Assembly: GCF_012184415.1 (NCBI RefSeq)
Contig: NZ_VTOX01000002.1
Location: 124,001 to 188,000, forward strand
Length of the DNA: 64,000 bases
Source: Ramlibacter lithotrophicus
GTDB taxonomy: Bacteria > Pseudomonadota > Gammaproteobacteria > Burkholderiales > Burkholderiaceae_C
Direction of reading: 5' to 3'
The position numbers were made by a program, and so were the translations under genes. Within the stretch, counting starts at the first letter, position 1; each line of letters starts with the position of its first letter. The notes under the pieces are model-generated. The model worked only from the letters and a program-made list of their open reading frames with translations, ran no database searches and was not told the origin of the DNA. Of the stretch, positions 38,948 to 47,524 are shown piece after piece.

Positions 38948-40231
38948 TCAGCCGAACACGCGCGGCAGCCACAGCGCCAGGTCGGGGAAGGCGGCGAGCA
39001 GCGCGATGATCGCGAACAGCGCGCCGACGAAGGGCAGCGCGCCGACGATCACCGCGTTCATCGAGCCGCTCTTGCGCAGGCTGTGCACGACGAACAGGTT
39101 CAGGCCGACCGGCGGCGTGATCAGCGCCGTCTCGACCAGCACGATGATGACGATCCCCAGCCAGATCGGGTCGTAGCCGAGCTGGGTCATGATCGGCGCC
39201 ACCAGCGGGATGGTGACGATCATCATCGACAGCGTCTCCATGAAGCAGCCGAGGATGACGTAGAAGATCACCAGCACCAGCAGCATCCAGCCGGGCGACA
39301 GGCCCAGGCCCACGATCTTCTGGGTCATGGCGTCGGTCAGGCCGATGGCCGACATGATGAAGTTCAGGAAGCTCGCCGCGATGACGATCAGCATGATCAT
39401 CGCCGTCGACTTCATGGTTCCCTCGACCGCGTCGCGCAGCATCGCGAACGTCAGCTTGCGAAAGAACGCGGCCAGGATGATGGCGCCCAGCACGCCCAGC
39501 GCGGCGGCTTCGGTCGGCGTCGCGAGGCCCGCGTAGATCGAGCCGACCACCATCAGGAAGATCCCGAGCGGCGGCAGCAGGTGCTGCAGGCCGGCGATGC
39601 GCTCGCCCCAGCTCGCCTTGATGCGATGGCCGCCCCATTCGGGCTTGACGGTGCAGGCCACGCCGACCACCACCATGAACAGCAGCGCCAGCAGGAAGCC
39701 CGGGATGATGCCCGCCAGGTACAGCTTGGGGACGGAGGAGTTGGTGAGCACGCCGTAGATCACGAGGTTGATCGACGGCGGGATCAGGATGCCCAGCGTG
39801 CCGCCGGCGGCGATGCTGCCGAGGAACAGCGACTCGTTGTAGCGGTAGCGCTTGATCTGCGGGATGGCGACGGTGCCGACGGTCGCGGCCGTCGCCACGC
39901 TGGAACCCGAGGTCGCGGCGAACAGCGTGGAAGCGCCGATGTTGGCGTGCATCAGCCCGCCCGGCAGCCAGGACAGCCACTGCGCCATCGCGCCGTACAT
40001 GCGTTCGGCGAAGCCGGCGCGCAGCAGGATCTCGCCGAGCAGGATGAACAGCGGGATGGCGACCAGCAGGAACTCGTTGCCGGTGCTCCAGGCCAGCTCG
40101 CCCATCGCGCGGCTGAGCGGCAGCATCGAAAACAGGGGGTCGAGCGCCAGGCCCAGCACGCCGAGGGCGGCGCCCACGGGCAGGCTCAGGCCGATCAGGA
40201 CCAGCAGCAGGATGATGGCGGTGGCGATCAT
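38948..40231 (-). CDS. TRAP transporter large permease, DctM type
   Basis: 427 residues with about 12 membrane segments, from ATG 40231 (MIATAIILLLVLIGLSLPVGAALG). IPLFILLGEILLRAGFAERMYGAM, IKRYRYNESLFLGSIAAGGTLGILIPPSINLVIYG and ITPPVGLNLFVVH are TRAP large-subunit hallmarks. It uses an ion gradient to import organic acids with the DctQ-type subunit, whose gene it overlaps by four bases. An upstream in-frame start at 40309 falls inside DctQ and is unlikely. Confidence 0.93.
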   Translation of the reverse strand: MIATAIILLLVLIGLSLPVGAALGVLGLALDPLFSMLPLSRAMGELAWSTGNEFLLVAIPLFILLGEILLRAGFAERMYGAMAQWLSWLPGGLMHANIGASTLFAATSGSSVATAATVGTVAIPQIKRYRYNESLFLGSIAAGGTLGILIPPSINLVIYGVLTNSSVPKLYLAGIIPGFLLALLFMVVVGVACTVKPEWGGHRIKASWGERIAGLQHLLPPLGIFLMVVGSIYAGLATPTEAAALGVLGAIILAAFFRKLTFAMLRDAVEGTMKSTAMIMLIVIAASFLNFIMSAIGLTDAMTQKIVGLGLSPGWMLLVLVIFYVILGCFMETLSMMIVTIPLVAPIMTQLGYDPIWLGIVIIVLVETALITPPVGLNLFVVHSLRKSGSMNAVIVGALPFVGALFAIIALLAAFPDLALWLPRVFG

Positions 40232-40848
40232 CGCGCTTCCCCCCGCACCATGCGCTCGCCGGCGACCGCCTCTTCCTCGGCCTCCTCCTTGGCCGAGCGC
40301 ACGCCGCACAGCTCCTTCATGGCGGCCGCGTCACCCGTCACCAGCGCGATGGATGCCGGGACCAGCAGCAGCGCGAGGACCACGCAGGTCCAGGCGAGTC
40401 CCAGCACCCACAGCCCTTGCGGCAGCCACAAGGGCGTCGCCAGCGGGGTATTGGCGGTCGCGCTGCGTTCCCACGACGTCTGCGCGACGCCCGACGCGTG
40501 CCAGGTCATCGCGCCGATGAACACCCCCAGCGCCACCAGCGACAGCCAGTCGAGCAGCGCCGCCAGCCGCGGCGGCAGGTGCTGGTACAGCACGTCGACG
40601 CGGACGTTGCCGCGCTGCAGCAGCACGTAGGCGAAGGCCCAGGTGGTGCTGATCGCGAAGACATAGCCGGACAGCTCGTCGGAGCCGCCGACGGTGAAGC
40701 CGAAGAACTTGCGGGCGACGACGTCGAAGGAGATGAGGAAGACGCAGGCGAGCGTCAGCGCGCCGCCGGACCAGACGGCGATCCGCGACAGCAGTTCGAG
40801 CCGGTCCAGCAGCTTGCCGAACGGCACGGGCCGGTTGATGGTGGACAT
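40228..40848 (-). CDS. TRAP transporter small permease, DctQ type
   Basis: 206 residues with four membrane segments. Family blocks are VFLISFDVVARKFFGFTVGGSDELSGYVFAISTTWAFAYVLLQRGNVRVDVLY. A charged C-terminal tail (KEEAEEEAVAGERM) faces the cytoplasm. It partners with the DctM-type permease and the binding protein encoded 82 bases upstream. Confidence 0.9.
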   Translation of the reverse strand: MSTINRPVPFGKLLDRLELLSRIAVWSGGALTLACVFLISFDVVARKFFGFTVGGSDELSGYVFAISTTWAFAYVLLQRGNVRVDVLYQHLPPRLAALLDWLSLVALGVFIGAMTWHASGVAQTSWERSATANTPLATPLWLPQGLWVLGLAWTCVVLALLLVPASIALVTGDAAAMKELCGVRSAKEEAEEEAVAGERMVRGEAR

Positions 40849-40930
40849 GGGAAGACGAGTTGGAATGGAGCGGACCGGCGCCGGTCGCGCGAGGCGGGCG
40901 CCGGGCGCCGCCGCCCGGCGCCCAGGCGCC

Positions 40931-41983
40931 TTACTTCTTGGCAGTGAGGCCGACGATCTTGCCGATGTGCGCGTTGAAGTCGCTCACGCATTGTGCCGAG
41001 CAGCGGGCGGCCCACTTCGGCAGCACCGTCTCCTGCATCACCTTCTTGAGCAGGGCGCGGTCGGCATCGGTCGACTTGACCAGGACCATCTTGCCCTTGA
41101 CCGGCTGCTTGCACGCGGCCGCGCCGGTGTTGCAGTCGTAGCCTTCCTGCGTCTGCGACGCGGCGCCGTCCCACATGTTGTTGATCATCGACCTGATGTT
41201 CGACTGCAGGAACGCCTGCACCTTCGGGTCGAGCTTGTCCCAGGCCTTCTGATTGACGGCGTGGATCTGCGGGTTCCAGTTGATCGGCAGCTCCAGCAGG
41301 TGCGTGGAGACCTCGTACCACTTGGCGTGGTAGCCCGAGAGCGAGCCGGTGATGGCGCAGTCGACCACCTTGTTCTGCATCGCCGGCACCACTTCGCCGA
41401 ACGCCATCGTGACGCTGGAGCCGCCCATCGCGTCGACGAACTCGGCCTGCGTGCGGCTGCTGGTGCGGACCTTCTTGCCCTTGATGTCGGCCAGGCCCTT
41501 CATCGGCGCGTTGCAGAACAGCACCTGCGCCGGATACGGCGACAGGCCCAGCAGCTTGATGCCGGAGCCGGCGCCGTAGAACTTGGCGTACACCGGCGTG
41601 AACGCGTCGACCACCGCGCGCGCGGTCTTGGCGTCGGGCACCAGGCCGGCCAGGTCCACCGCCTCGTTGATCGGGTTGTCGCTGGCGAAGTACGACAGCG
41701 TCGCGGTACCGAACTCGATCACGCCCTGGGACATCAGGCGCAGCACTTCGGGCCCCTTCAGGCCCATCTCGTTGAAGCCCTTGATCTCGGCGGTGACCTG
41801 CCCGTTCGACAGCTTGGGCACCACCTGGGTCCAGAACGGCTTCTCGAAGTCGTTGTACGCGGTGAGGTTGCTCAGGCCGCCGACCACCTTCAGGTGCGTC
41901 TTGGGCAGCGTGGCCTGGGCGTTGGCCAGCGTGGCGGCCGCGGCGGCGACGATGGCGGTGGCGAGGAGGATGCGTTTTTTCAT
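40931..41983 (-). CDS. TRAP transporter substrate-binding protein, DctP type
   Basis: 350 residues from ATG 41983, with signal peptide MKKRILLATAIVAAAAATLANA. The family core is visible in PALSPYPAQVLFCNAPMK-like and IKGKKVRTSSRTQAEFVDAMGGSSVTMAFGEVVPAMQNKVVDCAITG, which contains the conserved Arg of TRAP proteins that holds a carboxylate. Four cysteines (in CNTGAAAC and CSAQC) near the C-terminus are unusual and could form disulfides. The first gene of the leftward TRAP operon. Confidence 0.9.
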   Translation of the reverse strand: MKKRILLATAIVAAAAATLANAQATLPKTHLKVVGGLSNLTAYNDFEKPFWTQVVPKLSNGQVTAEIKGFNEMGLKGPEVLRLMSQGVIEFGTATLSYFASDNPINEAVDLAGLVPDAKTARAVVDAFTPVYAKFYGAGSGIKLLGLSPYPAQVLFCNAPMKGLADIKGKKVRTSSRTQAEFVDAMGGSSVTMAFGEVVPAMQNKVVDCAITGSLSGYHAKWYEVSTHLLELPINWNPQIHAVNQKAWDKLDPKVQAFLQSNIRSMINNMWDGAASQTQEGYDCNTGAAACKQPVKGKMVLVKSTDADRALLKKVMQETVLPKWAARCSAQCVSDFNAHIGKIVGLTAKK

Positions 41984-42102
41984 GACGAGTGGTTCCTGGG
42001 ACACGAGACCGGGACCGCGCGCGGCGCCGCGACGGGGCGGCGCGCAGCGCGCGGGACTGGCTCCCGGGCCATGCGGAACCGGGTGCCGGGCTTCCTTGTG
42101 CC

Positions 42103-42114
42103 GTGAAATTTCAC
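42103..42114. promoter_or_regulatory. Perfect palindrome between dctP and gntR genes
   Basis: GTGAAATTTCAC is a perfect 12-base palindrome in the 207-base divergent region. It is a candidate operator for the adjacent GntR-type regulator. A -10-like TACTAT at 42161-42166 precedes the regulator gene. Confidence 0.5.
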
Positions 42115-42190
42115 AACACGGCCAAGATCATATCAAGGTCATGCCAGGAGGCAAATCAGGTACTATCCCGATACCCGCACCTTACGCCCC

Positions 42191-42886
42191 ATGGACCGCC
42201 CACGCCCGAAACTCCGCCGCCCGCGCGCGCCCGCCGCCGGCCGCGCACGGCAGGCGGCGCCCTCGCAGAACGAGCAGGCCTACCAGTTGCTGAAGGACGC
42301 GCTCACCACCCTGGCCTACAAGCCGGGGGAGTACCTGAACACGGCCAGCCTGATGGACGAACTGGCGCTGGGCCGCACGCCGATCAACCACGCGCTGCAC
42401 CGGCTCGCCAACGAAGGGCTGGTGCAGATCATTCCGCGCAAGGGCGTGATGGTGTCGCCGCTGTCGATCAACGACGCGATGGAACTGATCCAGGTGCGCC
42501 TGGCCAACGAAGTGCTGTGCGCCCGGCTCGCCGCCGGCCGGATCACCGGCGCGGAAGTCGAGCGGATCGCCGCCGTGGCACGGGAGTTCGATGCGGCGGT
42601 GGCCCGCCGGCACCTCACCGAGGTGATGAACCTCGACCGCGACTTCCACGAGCAGGTCGCCGCGGCTGCCCACAACCGCATGCTCGCCGAGATCCTCAAG
42701 GTGCTGCACGCCCGCTCGCAGCGCTTCTGGGCAATCTCGCTGGCCGACGAACGCCACCTCGCCGAAGTGCAGGCGGAGCACACGGCGATCATCGACGCGC
42801 TGGGTCGCAACGACGCCGAAGCGGCCGTCGCCGCCGTGCAGGAACACGTGCTGTCGTTCCAGCGCGCGCTGCTGCAGACCCGCTGA
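42191..42886 (+). CDS. GntR family regulator, FCD subfamily
   Basis: 231 residues. A basic, proline-rich start (MDRPRPKLRRPRAPAAGR) leads to a winged helix (about 30-95; MDELALGRTPINHALHRLANEGLVQIIPRKGVMV) and an FCD ligand domain (about 100-225; LDRDFHEQVAAAAHNRMLAEIL, with the metal-binding Asp and His). It is divergent from the TRAP operon, so it likely controls that operon in response to the imported acid. Confidence 0.92.
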   Translation: MDRPRPKLRRPRAPAAGRARQAAPSQNEQAYQLLKDALTTLAYKPGEYLNTASLMDELALGRTPINHALHRLANEGLVQIIPRKGVMVSPLSINDAMELIQVRLANEVLCARLAAGRITGAEVERIAAVAREFDAAVARRHLTEVMNLDRDFHEQVAAAAHNRMLAEILKVLHARSQRFWAISLADERHLAEVQAEHTAIIDALGRNDAEAAVAAVQEHVLSFQRALLQTR

Positions 42887-42897
42887 CAAGAAGAACT

Positions 42898-42918
42898 CCC
42901 TCCCCCACTGGGGGAGGG
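42898..42918. repeat. GC-rich hairpin between convergent genes
   Basis: CCCTCCCCC-ACT-GGGGGAGGG gives a nine-base-pair stem with a three-base loop, followed by more G-rich sequence (GTGGGGGTGGGGGCACC-like). It lies 12 bases after the GntR gene stop and before the convergent FNR gene stop. It has no T-run, so it is either a bidirectional factor-assisted terminator or an interspersed repeat. The same design is found inside the DmpA-like gene. Confidence 0.7.
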
Positions 42919-42947
42919 TGGGGGTGGGGGCACCCCGCCCAGACGCC

Positions 42948-43721
42948 TCAGCGCAGCCGCAATCCGTACGCGCTCTTCAGGCCCTCGAGGTCCGTGATGC
43001 GCAGGTGGCGCCCGCTCACTTCGAGGAAGCCGCGCTTCTGGAACGAGGAGAACGTGCGGCTGATCGTCTCGAGCTTGACGCCGAGGAAGCTCGCGATGTC
43101 GCCACGGCTCATGCGCAGATGGAACTCGCGGGGCGAGTAGCCGCGCGATGCATGGCGCTCCGACAGGTTCAACAGGAACGCCGCCAGCCGGTCGCCGGCA
43201 TCGGTGAGCCCCAGCACCACCATGATGCTGTGGTCGCGCTCCATCTCCTGGCCCATGAGGTGGCGCACCAGGTCCTTGGCGCCGGGCGTGGCGACCGTCG
43301 CCGCCACCAGCCGCTCGTAGGGAATGAGGCAGACCTCGCCGTCTTCCAGCGCGGTGGCCGTGAGGCGGTGCGTGCCGTGCGCCAGGCCTTCCAGCCCCAT
43401 CACCTCGCCGGCCATGTGGAAGCCCGTCACCTGCTCGCGCCCGTCCGATCGCAGCATCGCGGTCTTGCAGGTCCCGCTGCGCACCGCGTAAATGAAGCGG
43501 AACGGATCGCCCTCGGCGAAGATCGACTGGCCGGCCGCGACCCGCCGCGTGGTGAGCAACAGGGAGTCGAGCGGCTGCAGGTCGTCCTCGCTCAGACCGC
43601 CGGGCAGGCACAGCGTGCTGACCCGGCACGTGGCGCAGCGGCGGGTGGCCGGCGTCGCGCAGCGGGAGGTCTCTTCGTGGAGCAGGTGCACCGTCCTGTC
43701 CAGGGTGACGGCAGTGGTCAT
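42948..43721 (-). CDS. FNR-type oxygen-sensing transcriptional regulator
   Basis: 257 residues. N-terminal cysteines C29-x2-C32-x5-C38 reproduce the spacing of C20/C23/C29 in E. coli FNR, and C131 (GEVCLIPYERL) matches its C122, so a [4Fe-4S] cluster is expected. A cyclic-nucleotide-like sensor domain and a Crp-type helix-turn-helix follow, with recognition helix VKLETISRTFSSFQ (E-x-x-S-R, as in FNR reading TTGAT). It lies next to the Nos island and could act on the boxes before nosZ, nirK and the small genes at 8.4 kb. Confidence 0.93.
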   Translation of the reverse strand: MTTAVTLDRTVHLLHEETSRCATPATRRCATCRVSTLCLPGGLSEDDLQPLDSLLLTTRRVAAGQSIFAEGDPFRFIYAVRSGTCKTAMLRSDGREQVTGFHMAGEVMGLEGLAHGTHRLTATALEDGEVCLIPYERLVAATVATPGAKDLVRHLMGQEMERDHSIMVVLGLTDAGDRLAAFLLNLSERHASRGYSPREFHLRMSRGDIASFLGVKLETISRTFSSFQKRGFLEVSGRHLRITDLEGLKSAYGLRLR

Positions 43722-43875
43722 GGGAAATCTCGATGGCCACCGGCCACGGTTGCAGGCGGCACGGACGGCGTTGGGGGGATGAACTCGACTCTACGGGCGT
43801 GCCGCGCCGGCGACAAGCGAGACACCAGCTCGCGTGCGGTCTCTCGCGCGCCCGGGGCGGCGGCGGTGTCGCGCT

Positions 43876-44916
43876 TCATGCCGGCAGCAGCCGCTCGCGC
43901 AGCCCGGGCATGATCCACAGCCCGCCGTCGCTGCCGGCAACCAGCGCCTGCACGCCGGGCGTAGCGCGAATCAGCTCGCGGCCCCCGGCGGTGCCCAGCA
44001 CCATCGCGGCCGCGCCGAGTCCGTTCACCGACGCGAGGTCGCTGCCGACCAGGGTCACGCCGCGCGGACCGCGCGCCGGGTAGCCGGTCTTCGGATCGAG
44101 CAGGTGGTGATAGCGCCGCCCGTCGCGCAGGAAGAAGCGTTCGTAGTCGCCCGACGAGGCGACGAACCCGTCGCGCACGTCGAGCGCGCCCAGCAGCCGG
44201 GCGGGCCGGCGCGGGTCGCGGATGCCGACGCGCCAGGGCCGCTGCGCCGCGCCGCTCGCCGCGACCACGTCGCCGCCGCCGTTGACCAGCGCCTGTTCGA
44301 TGCCATGGTCCTTCAGGACCTGCAGGCCGGCCGCGAGGATCGGCAGCTTGGCGATGCCGCCGGGATCGATGCGCATCCCGCGCCGCTGCAGGTACGCGGT
44401 GCCGGCGTCCTGGTCCAGCACCAGCTGGCGCCAGTCGACGTCGCGCAGGTGCGCTGCAATGTAGCCGGGCTCGGGCATGCGCGGATCGCGCGCATCGAAG
44501 TGCCAGCGCCCCACCGAGCCGATGGTCACGTCGAACGCGCCGCCGCTGCGCTGCGACATGCGTCGCGCCATCAGCAACACGTCCATCAGCTCGGGTTCGA
44601 TCGTCACCGGCTGCACGCCGGCCGCGAGGTTGATCGCGGCGATGCGGCTGGCCGGCTCGTAGTGGCTCATCATGGCCACCAGCGCCCCCATTCGCCCGTA
44701 GGCGGCGGCGATCGCCGCGTCGAGCTGCCGCGGGTCGTCGCCCCGCACGGCCACGTCGACGCGCGTGCCCATCATCGGCCGCGACGCGCGCCGGCGCACC
44801 GGCTTGCCGCGCACGCGGGCCGCCGCAGGCCACGCCGCGAGGGCGGCGCCCAGGCCGGCGGCCAGCGCCAGCCGGCGCCGCGAGCCGTCGACGGGCGCGC
44901 GCGTGCGATCGTTCAC
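43876..44916 (-). CDS. nosX: FAD:protein FMN transferase, ApbE/NosX type
   Basis: 346 residues from GTG 44916. A twin-arginine signal (SRRRLALAAGLGAALAAWPAAA) indicates folded export to the periplasm. ApbE blocks are RPMMGTRVDVAV, SGGAFDVTIGSVGRWHF, RIDPGGIAKLPIL and LVNGGGDVVAASG, with the metal-binding Asp and Thr region near GSDLASVNGLGAAAMVLG. It links FMN to a Thr of target proteins; NosR encoded 3.6 kb away has such a target motif. An ATG is lacking, so the exact start is less sure. Confidence 0.88.
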   Translation of the reverse strand: MNDRTRAPVDGSRRRLALAAGLGAALAAWPAAARVRGKPVRRRASRPMMGTRVDVAVRGDDPRQLDAAIAAAYGRMGALVAMMSHYEPASRIAAINLAAGVQPVTIEPELMDVLLMARRMSQRSGGAFDVTIGSVGRWHFDARDPRMPEPGYIAAHLRDVDWRQLVLDQDAGTAYLQRRGMRIDPGGIAKLPILAAGLQVLKDHGIEQALVNGGGDVVAASGAAQRPWRVGIRDPRRPARLLGALDVRDGFVASSGDYERFFLRDGRRYHHLLDPKTGYPARGPRGVTLVGSDLASVNGLGAAAMVLGTAGGRELIRATPGVQALVAGSDGGLWIMPGLRERLLPA

Positions 44917-44933
44917 GGGAGCAGCAGCCAAGG

Positions 44934-45332
44934 TCAGCGCGACTGGTCGACCATGTAATTGACGGCCGACTTCACTTCGTCGTCGGAGAGCGACGAGGCG
45001 CCGCCGCGCGGGGGCATCTGGCCCTTGGCGCCAGTGAAGCCTTCGATCGCATGCTTGTACAGCACGTCGTTGCCCTGGGCGATGCGCGGGCCCCAGTCGG
45101 CCTTGTCGCCCGGCTTCGGCGCACCCGCGACACCGGCGGCGTGGCACAGCGCGCAGGTCTTGTTGTAGACCGACTTGCCGGCGCTGTTGTCGGCGGTCGC
45201 GGGCGCGGCGGCCGGCGCCGGTGCGGCGGCAGGCGCGGCGGGAGCGGCCGGTGCGGCGGGTTCCTGCTTGCCGCAGGCCGCGAGCAGGGCGGCGGCACCG
45301 ATGGCGATGGTGAGTGCGAGGTGTTTCATCAT
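44934..45332 (-). CDS. Class I c-type cytochrome lipoprotein (c5-like)
   Basis: 132 residues. The signal MMKHLALTIAIGAAALLAAC ends in a lipobox (LAAC), so the mature protein is lipid-anchored. An Ala/Pro linker (about 25-50) precedes a single heme site CALCH and a Met ligand in KGQMPPRGG. It would carry electrons in the periplasm, plausibly to NosZ or NirK. It is divergent from nosZ and precedes the ApbE gene by 17 bases. The start may be the second Met (45329). Confidence 0.9.
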   Translation of the reverse strand: MMKHLALTIAIGAAALLAACGKQEPAAPAAPAAPAAAPAPAAAPATADNSAGKSVYNKTCALCHAAGVAGAPKPGDKADWGPRIAQGNDVLYKHAIEGFTGAKGQMPPRGGASSLSDDEVKSAVNYMVDQSR

Positions 45333-45406
45333 GACGTGATGTAAATGGCGGTGGCGAATTCTAGGCGTGCGCGGCGCGGGAAAAATCGCGCCGGTCGCGT
45401 TCACGC

Positions 45407-45420
45407 TTGACTTAACGCAA
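45407..45420. promoter_or_regulatory. FNR/DNR-type box upstream of nosZ
   Basis: TTGAC-TTAA-CGCAA matches TTGAT-N4-ATCAA at 7 of 10 positions. A -10-like GATGAT lies at 45443-45448, placing the box near -41.5 of a rightward nosZ transcript. It is also 81 bases from the divergent cytochrome gene. Confidence 0.6.
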
Positions 45421-45535
45421 GTCATCTTCAAGAAGGTGCACGGATGATCCACCTTTCAAAAAACAGGGGGTCGTCGCGTCGCCCGCGACCGGTCCCTTCC
45501 ATGCGTTTGTTCGTCGACCACCACAAGGAAGTGAC

Positions 45536-47473
45536 ATGAGAGAAGGGGCCATCAAGCCTGAGGATTCGCAACCCGAGATGCCGCGTCGCCGGTTTCTCAA
45601 CTCGGCGGCGATCGCCGGCCTGGCCGGTGTCGGCCTCGCCGCGTGCTCGGACAAGCCGGCCAGCGCGCCGGCCGCCAAGGCATCGGCGCCAGCCTCGCAC
45701 GGGAATCCCGGCGAAGACGGCGGTTCGGTGCACCTGAAGCCGGGCGAGCTCGATACCTATTACGGCCTCTGGAGCGGCGGCCACACCGGCGACATGCGCG
45801 TGCTGGGCCTGCCCTCGGGCCGCGAGATCACCCGCATCCCCTGCTTCGTGCCGGACGCGCTGGTGGGCTGGGGCATCACCAACGAGTCCAGGCAGGTCAT
45901 GGGGACCAATCCCGACGGCAGCCTGAAGTACACCGTGGCGGACACGCACCACACCCACGCCTCGTACAAGGACGGCAACTACGACGGCCGCTACGCCTGG
46001 ATCAACGACAAGATCAACAGCCGCCTGGCGCGCATCCGCCTGGACTACTTCGTCTGCGACAAGATCACCGAGCTGCCCAACGTGCAGGGCTTCCACGGCA
46101 TCTTCCCCGACAAGCGCGACCCGGTCGATCCCGCGATCAACTACACCACCCGCGTGTTCTGCGGCGCCGAGTTCCAGATTCCGCTGGTGCCCGGCAACGC
46201 CGAACTGGAGAAGGCGGACAAGTACCGCTCGCTCTTCACCTGCGTCGACGCGGAGTCGATGGAAGTGCGCTGGCAGGTGCTGATCGACGGCAACTGCGAC
46301 CTCACCGCCACGTCCTACGACGGCAAGCTGGCCGCCACCAACCAGTACAACGTCGAGAACGGCGTCAAGTACGAGGACATGATGTCGGCCGAGCGCGACG
46401 CCTGCCTGTTCTTCAACGTGGCGCGGATCGAGGCCGCCGTGAAGGCCGGCAAGTTCAAGACGATCGGCAGCTCCAAGGTGCCGGTGGTGGACGGCACGCG
46501 CGAGGCCAACAAGGACCCGGCCACCGCGTTGACCGCCTACGTCAGCGTTCCCAAGAACCCGCACGGCGTCAACGCCAGTCCGGACGGCAAGTACTTCATC
46601 TGCGCCGGCAAGCTGTCGCCGACCTGCACCGTGATCGAGCTGGCCAAGGTGCTCGCCTGGTTCGACGGCAAGCTCGAGAAGATCGACCAGGCGATCGTCG
46701 CCGAGGTGGAGGTGGGCCTGGGCCCGCTGCACACCGCCTTCGACGGCCGCGGCAACGCCTACACCACGCTGTTCCTGGACAGCGCGCTGGTCAAGTGGAA
46801 CGTCGAGGCCGCGATCAAGTTCCACGCCGGCGACAAGAACGCCAGGTACGTGGTCGACCGCCTCGACCTGCAGTACCAGCCTGGCCACGTCAACGCATCG
46901 CAGTCCGAGACCGTGGCGGCCGACGGCAAGTGGCTGGCGGTGGGCTGCAAGTTCTCCAAGGACCGCTTCCTGCCGGCCGGGCCGCTGCATCCGGAGAACG
47001 AGCAGCTGATCGACATCTCCGGCGAGAAGATGGTGCTGGTCGCCGACCACCCGGTGCGCGGCGAGCCGCACGACTTCATCATCTTCAAGCGCGAGCTGCT
47101 CAAGCCCAAGCAGGTCTACAGCCTCGACGAGTTCCCGAACGCCGTGAAGGACCCGAAGGAAAGCGGCGTCGTTCGCAACGGCCGCAAGGTCACGGTGAAG
47201 ATGACCTCGCTGGCGCCGGCCTTCAGCCTGCGCGAGTTCAAGGTGAAGAAGGGCGACGAGGTCACGCTGATCCTCACCAACCTGGACAAGGTGCAGGACC
47301 TGACGCACGGCTTCGCGATCCCGAAGTACAACGTCAACTTCATCGTCAATCCGCAGGAGACCAAGTCGGTCACCTTCATCGCCGACAAACCCGGCGTGTT
47401 CTGGGCCTACTGCACCCACTTCTGCCATGCGCTGCACCTCGAGATGCGCAGCCGCATGATCGTCGAAGCCTGA
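45536..47473 (+). CDS. nosZ: Nitrous oxide reductase, clade I (Tat-exported)
   Basis: 645 residues. The twin-arginine signal RRRFLNSAAIAGLAG (17-31) is the clade I form. A seven-bladed propeller carries CuZ, with the first His pair in DTHHTH (138-141), and a C-terminal cupredoxin holds CuA: C626, C630, H634 and M637 in YCTHFCHALHLEM, plus His in LTHGFAIP. Residue 628 is His where Trp is usual. It reduces N2O to N2 in the periplasm. The first gene of the rightward nos operon; AAGGAAG precedes the ATG. Confidence 0.97.
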   Translation: MREGAIKPEDSQPEMPRRRFLNSAAIAGLAGVGLAACSDKPASAPAAKASAPASHGNPGEDGGSVHLKPGELDTYYGLWSGGHTGDMRVLGLPSGREITRIPCFVPDALVGWGITNESRQVMGTNPDGSLKYTVADTHHTHASYKDGNYDGRYAWINDKINSRLARIRLDYFVCDKITELPNVQGFHGIFPDKRDPVDPAINYTTRVFCGAEFQIPLVPGNAELEKADKYRSLFTCVDAESMEVRWQVLIDGNCDLTATSYDGKLAATNQYNVENGVKYEDMMSAERDACLFFNVARIEAAVKAGKFKTIGSSKVPVVDGTREANKDPATALTAYVSVPKNPHGVNASPDGKYFICAGKLSPTCTVIELAKVLAWFDGKLEKIDQAIVAEVEVGLGPLHTAFDGRGNAYTTLFLDSALVKWNVEAAIKFHAGDKNARYVVDRLDLQYQPGHVNASQSETVAADGKWLAVGCKFSKDRFLPAGPLHPENEQLIDISGEKMVLVADHPVRGEPHDFIIFKRELLKPKQVYSLDEFPNAVKDPKESGVVRNGRKVTVKMTSLAPAFSLREFKVKKGDEVTLILTNLDKVQDLTHGFAIPKYNVNFIVNPQETKSVTFIADKPGVFWAYCTHFCHALHLEMRSRMIVEA

Positions 47474-47485
47474 CGCTGCCAGCCT

Positions 47486-47511
47486 CCCCCGCGCGCCGCG
47501 GCGCGCGGGGG
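47486..47511. repeat. Perfect GC palindrome between nosZ and nosR
   Basis: A 26-base perfect palindrome with 13-base arms (CCCCCGCGCGCCG and its complement) begins 13 bases after the nosZ stop. It should form a strong hairpin in the nos mRNA. There is no T-run, so it may slow or process the transcript rather than end it. Confidence 0.75.
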
Positions 47512-47524
47512 CCCAGCCCCCCCG

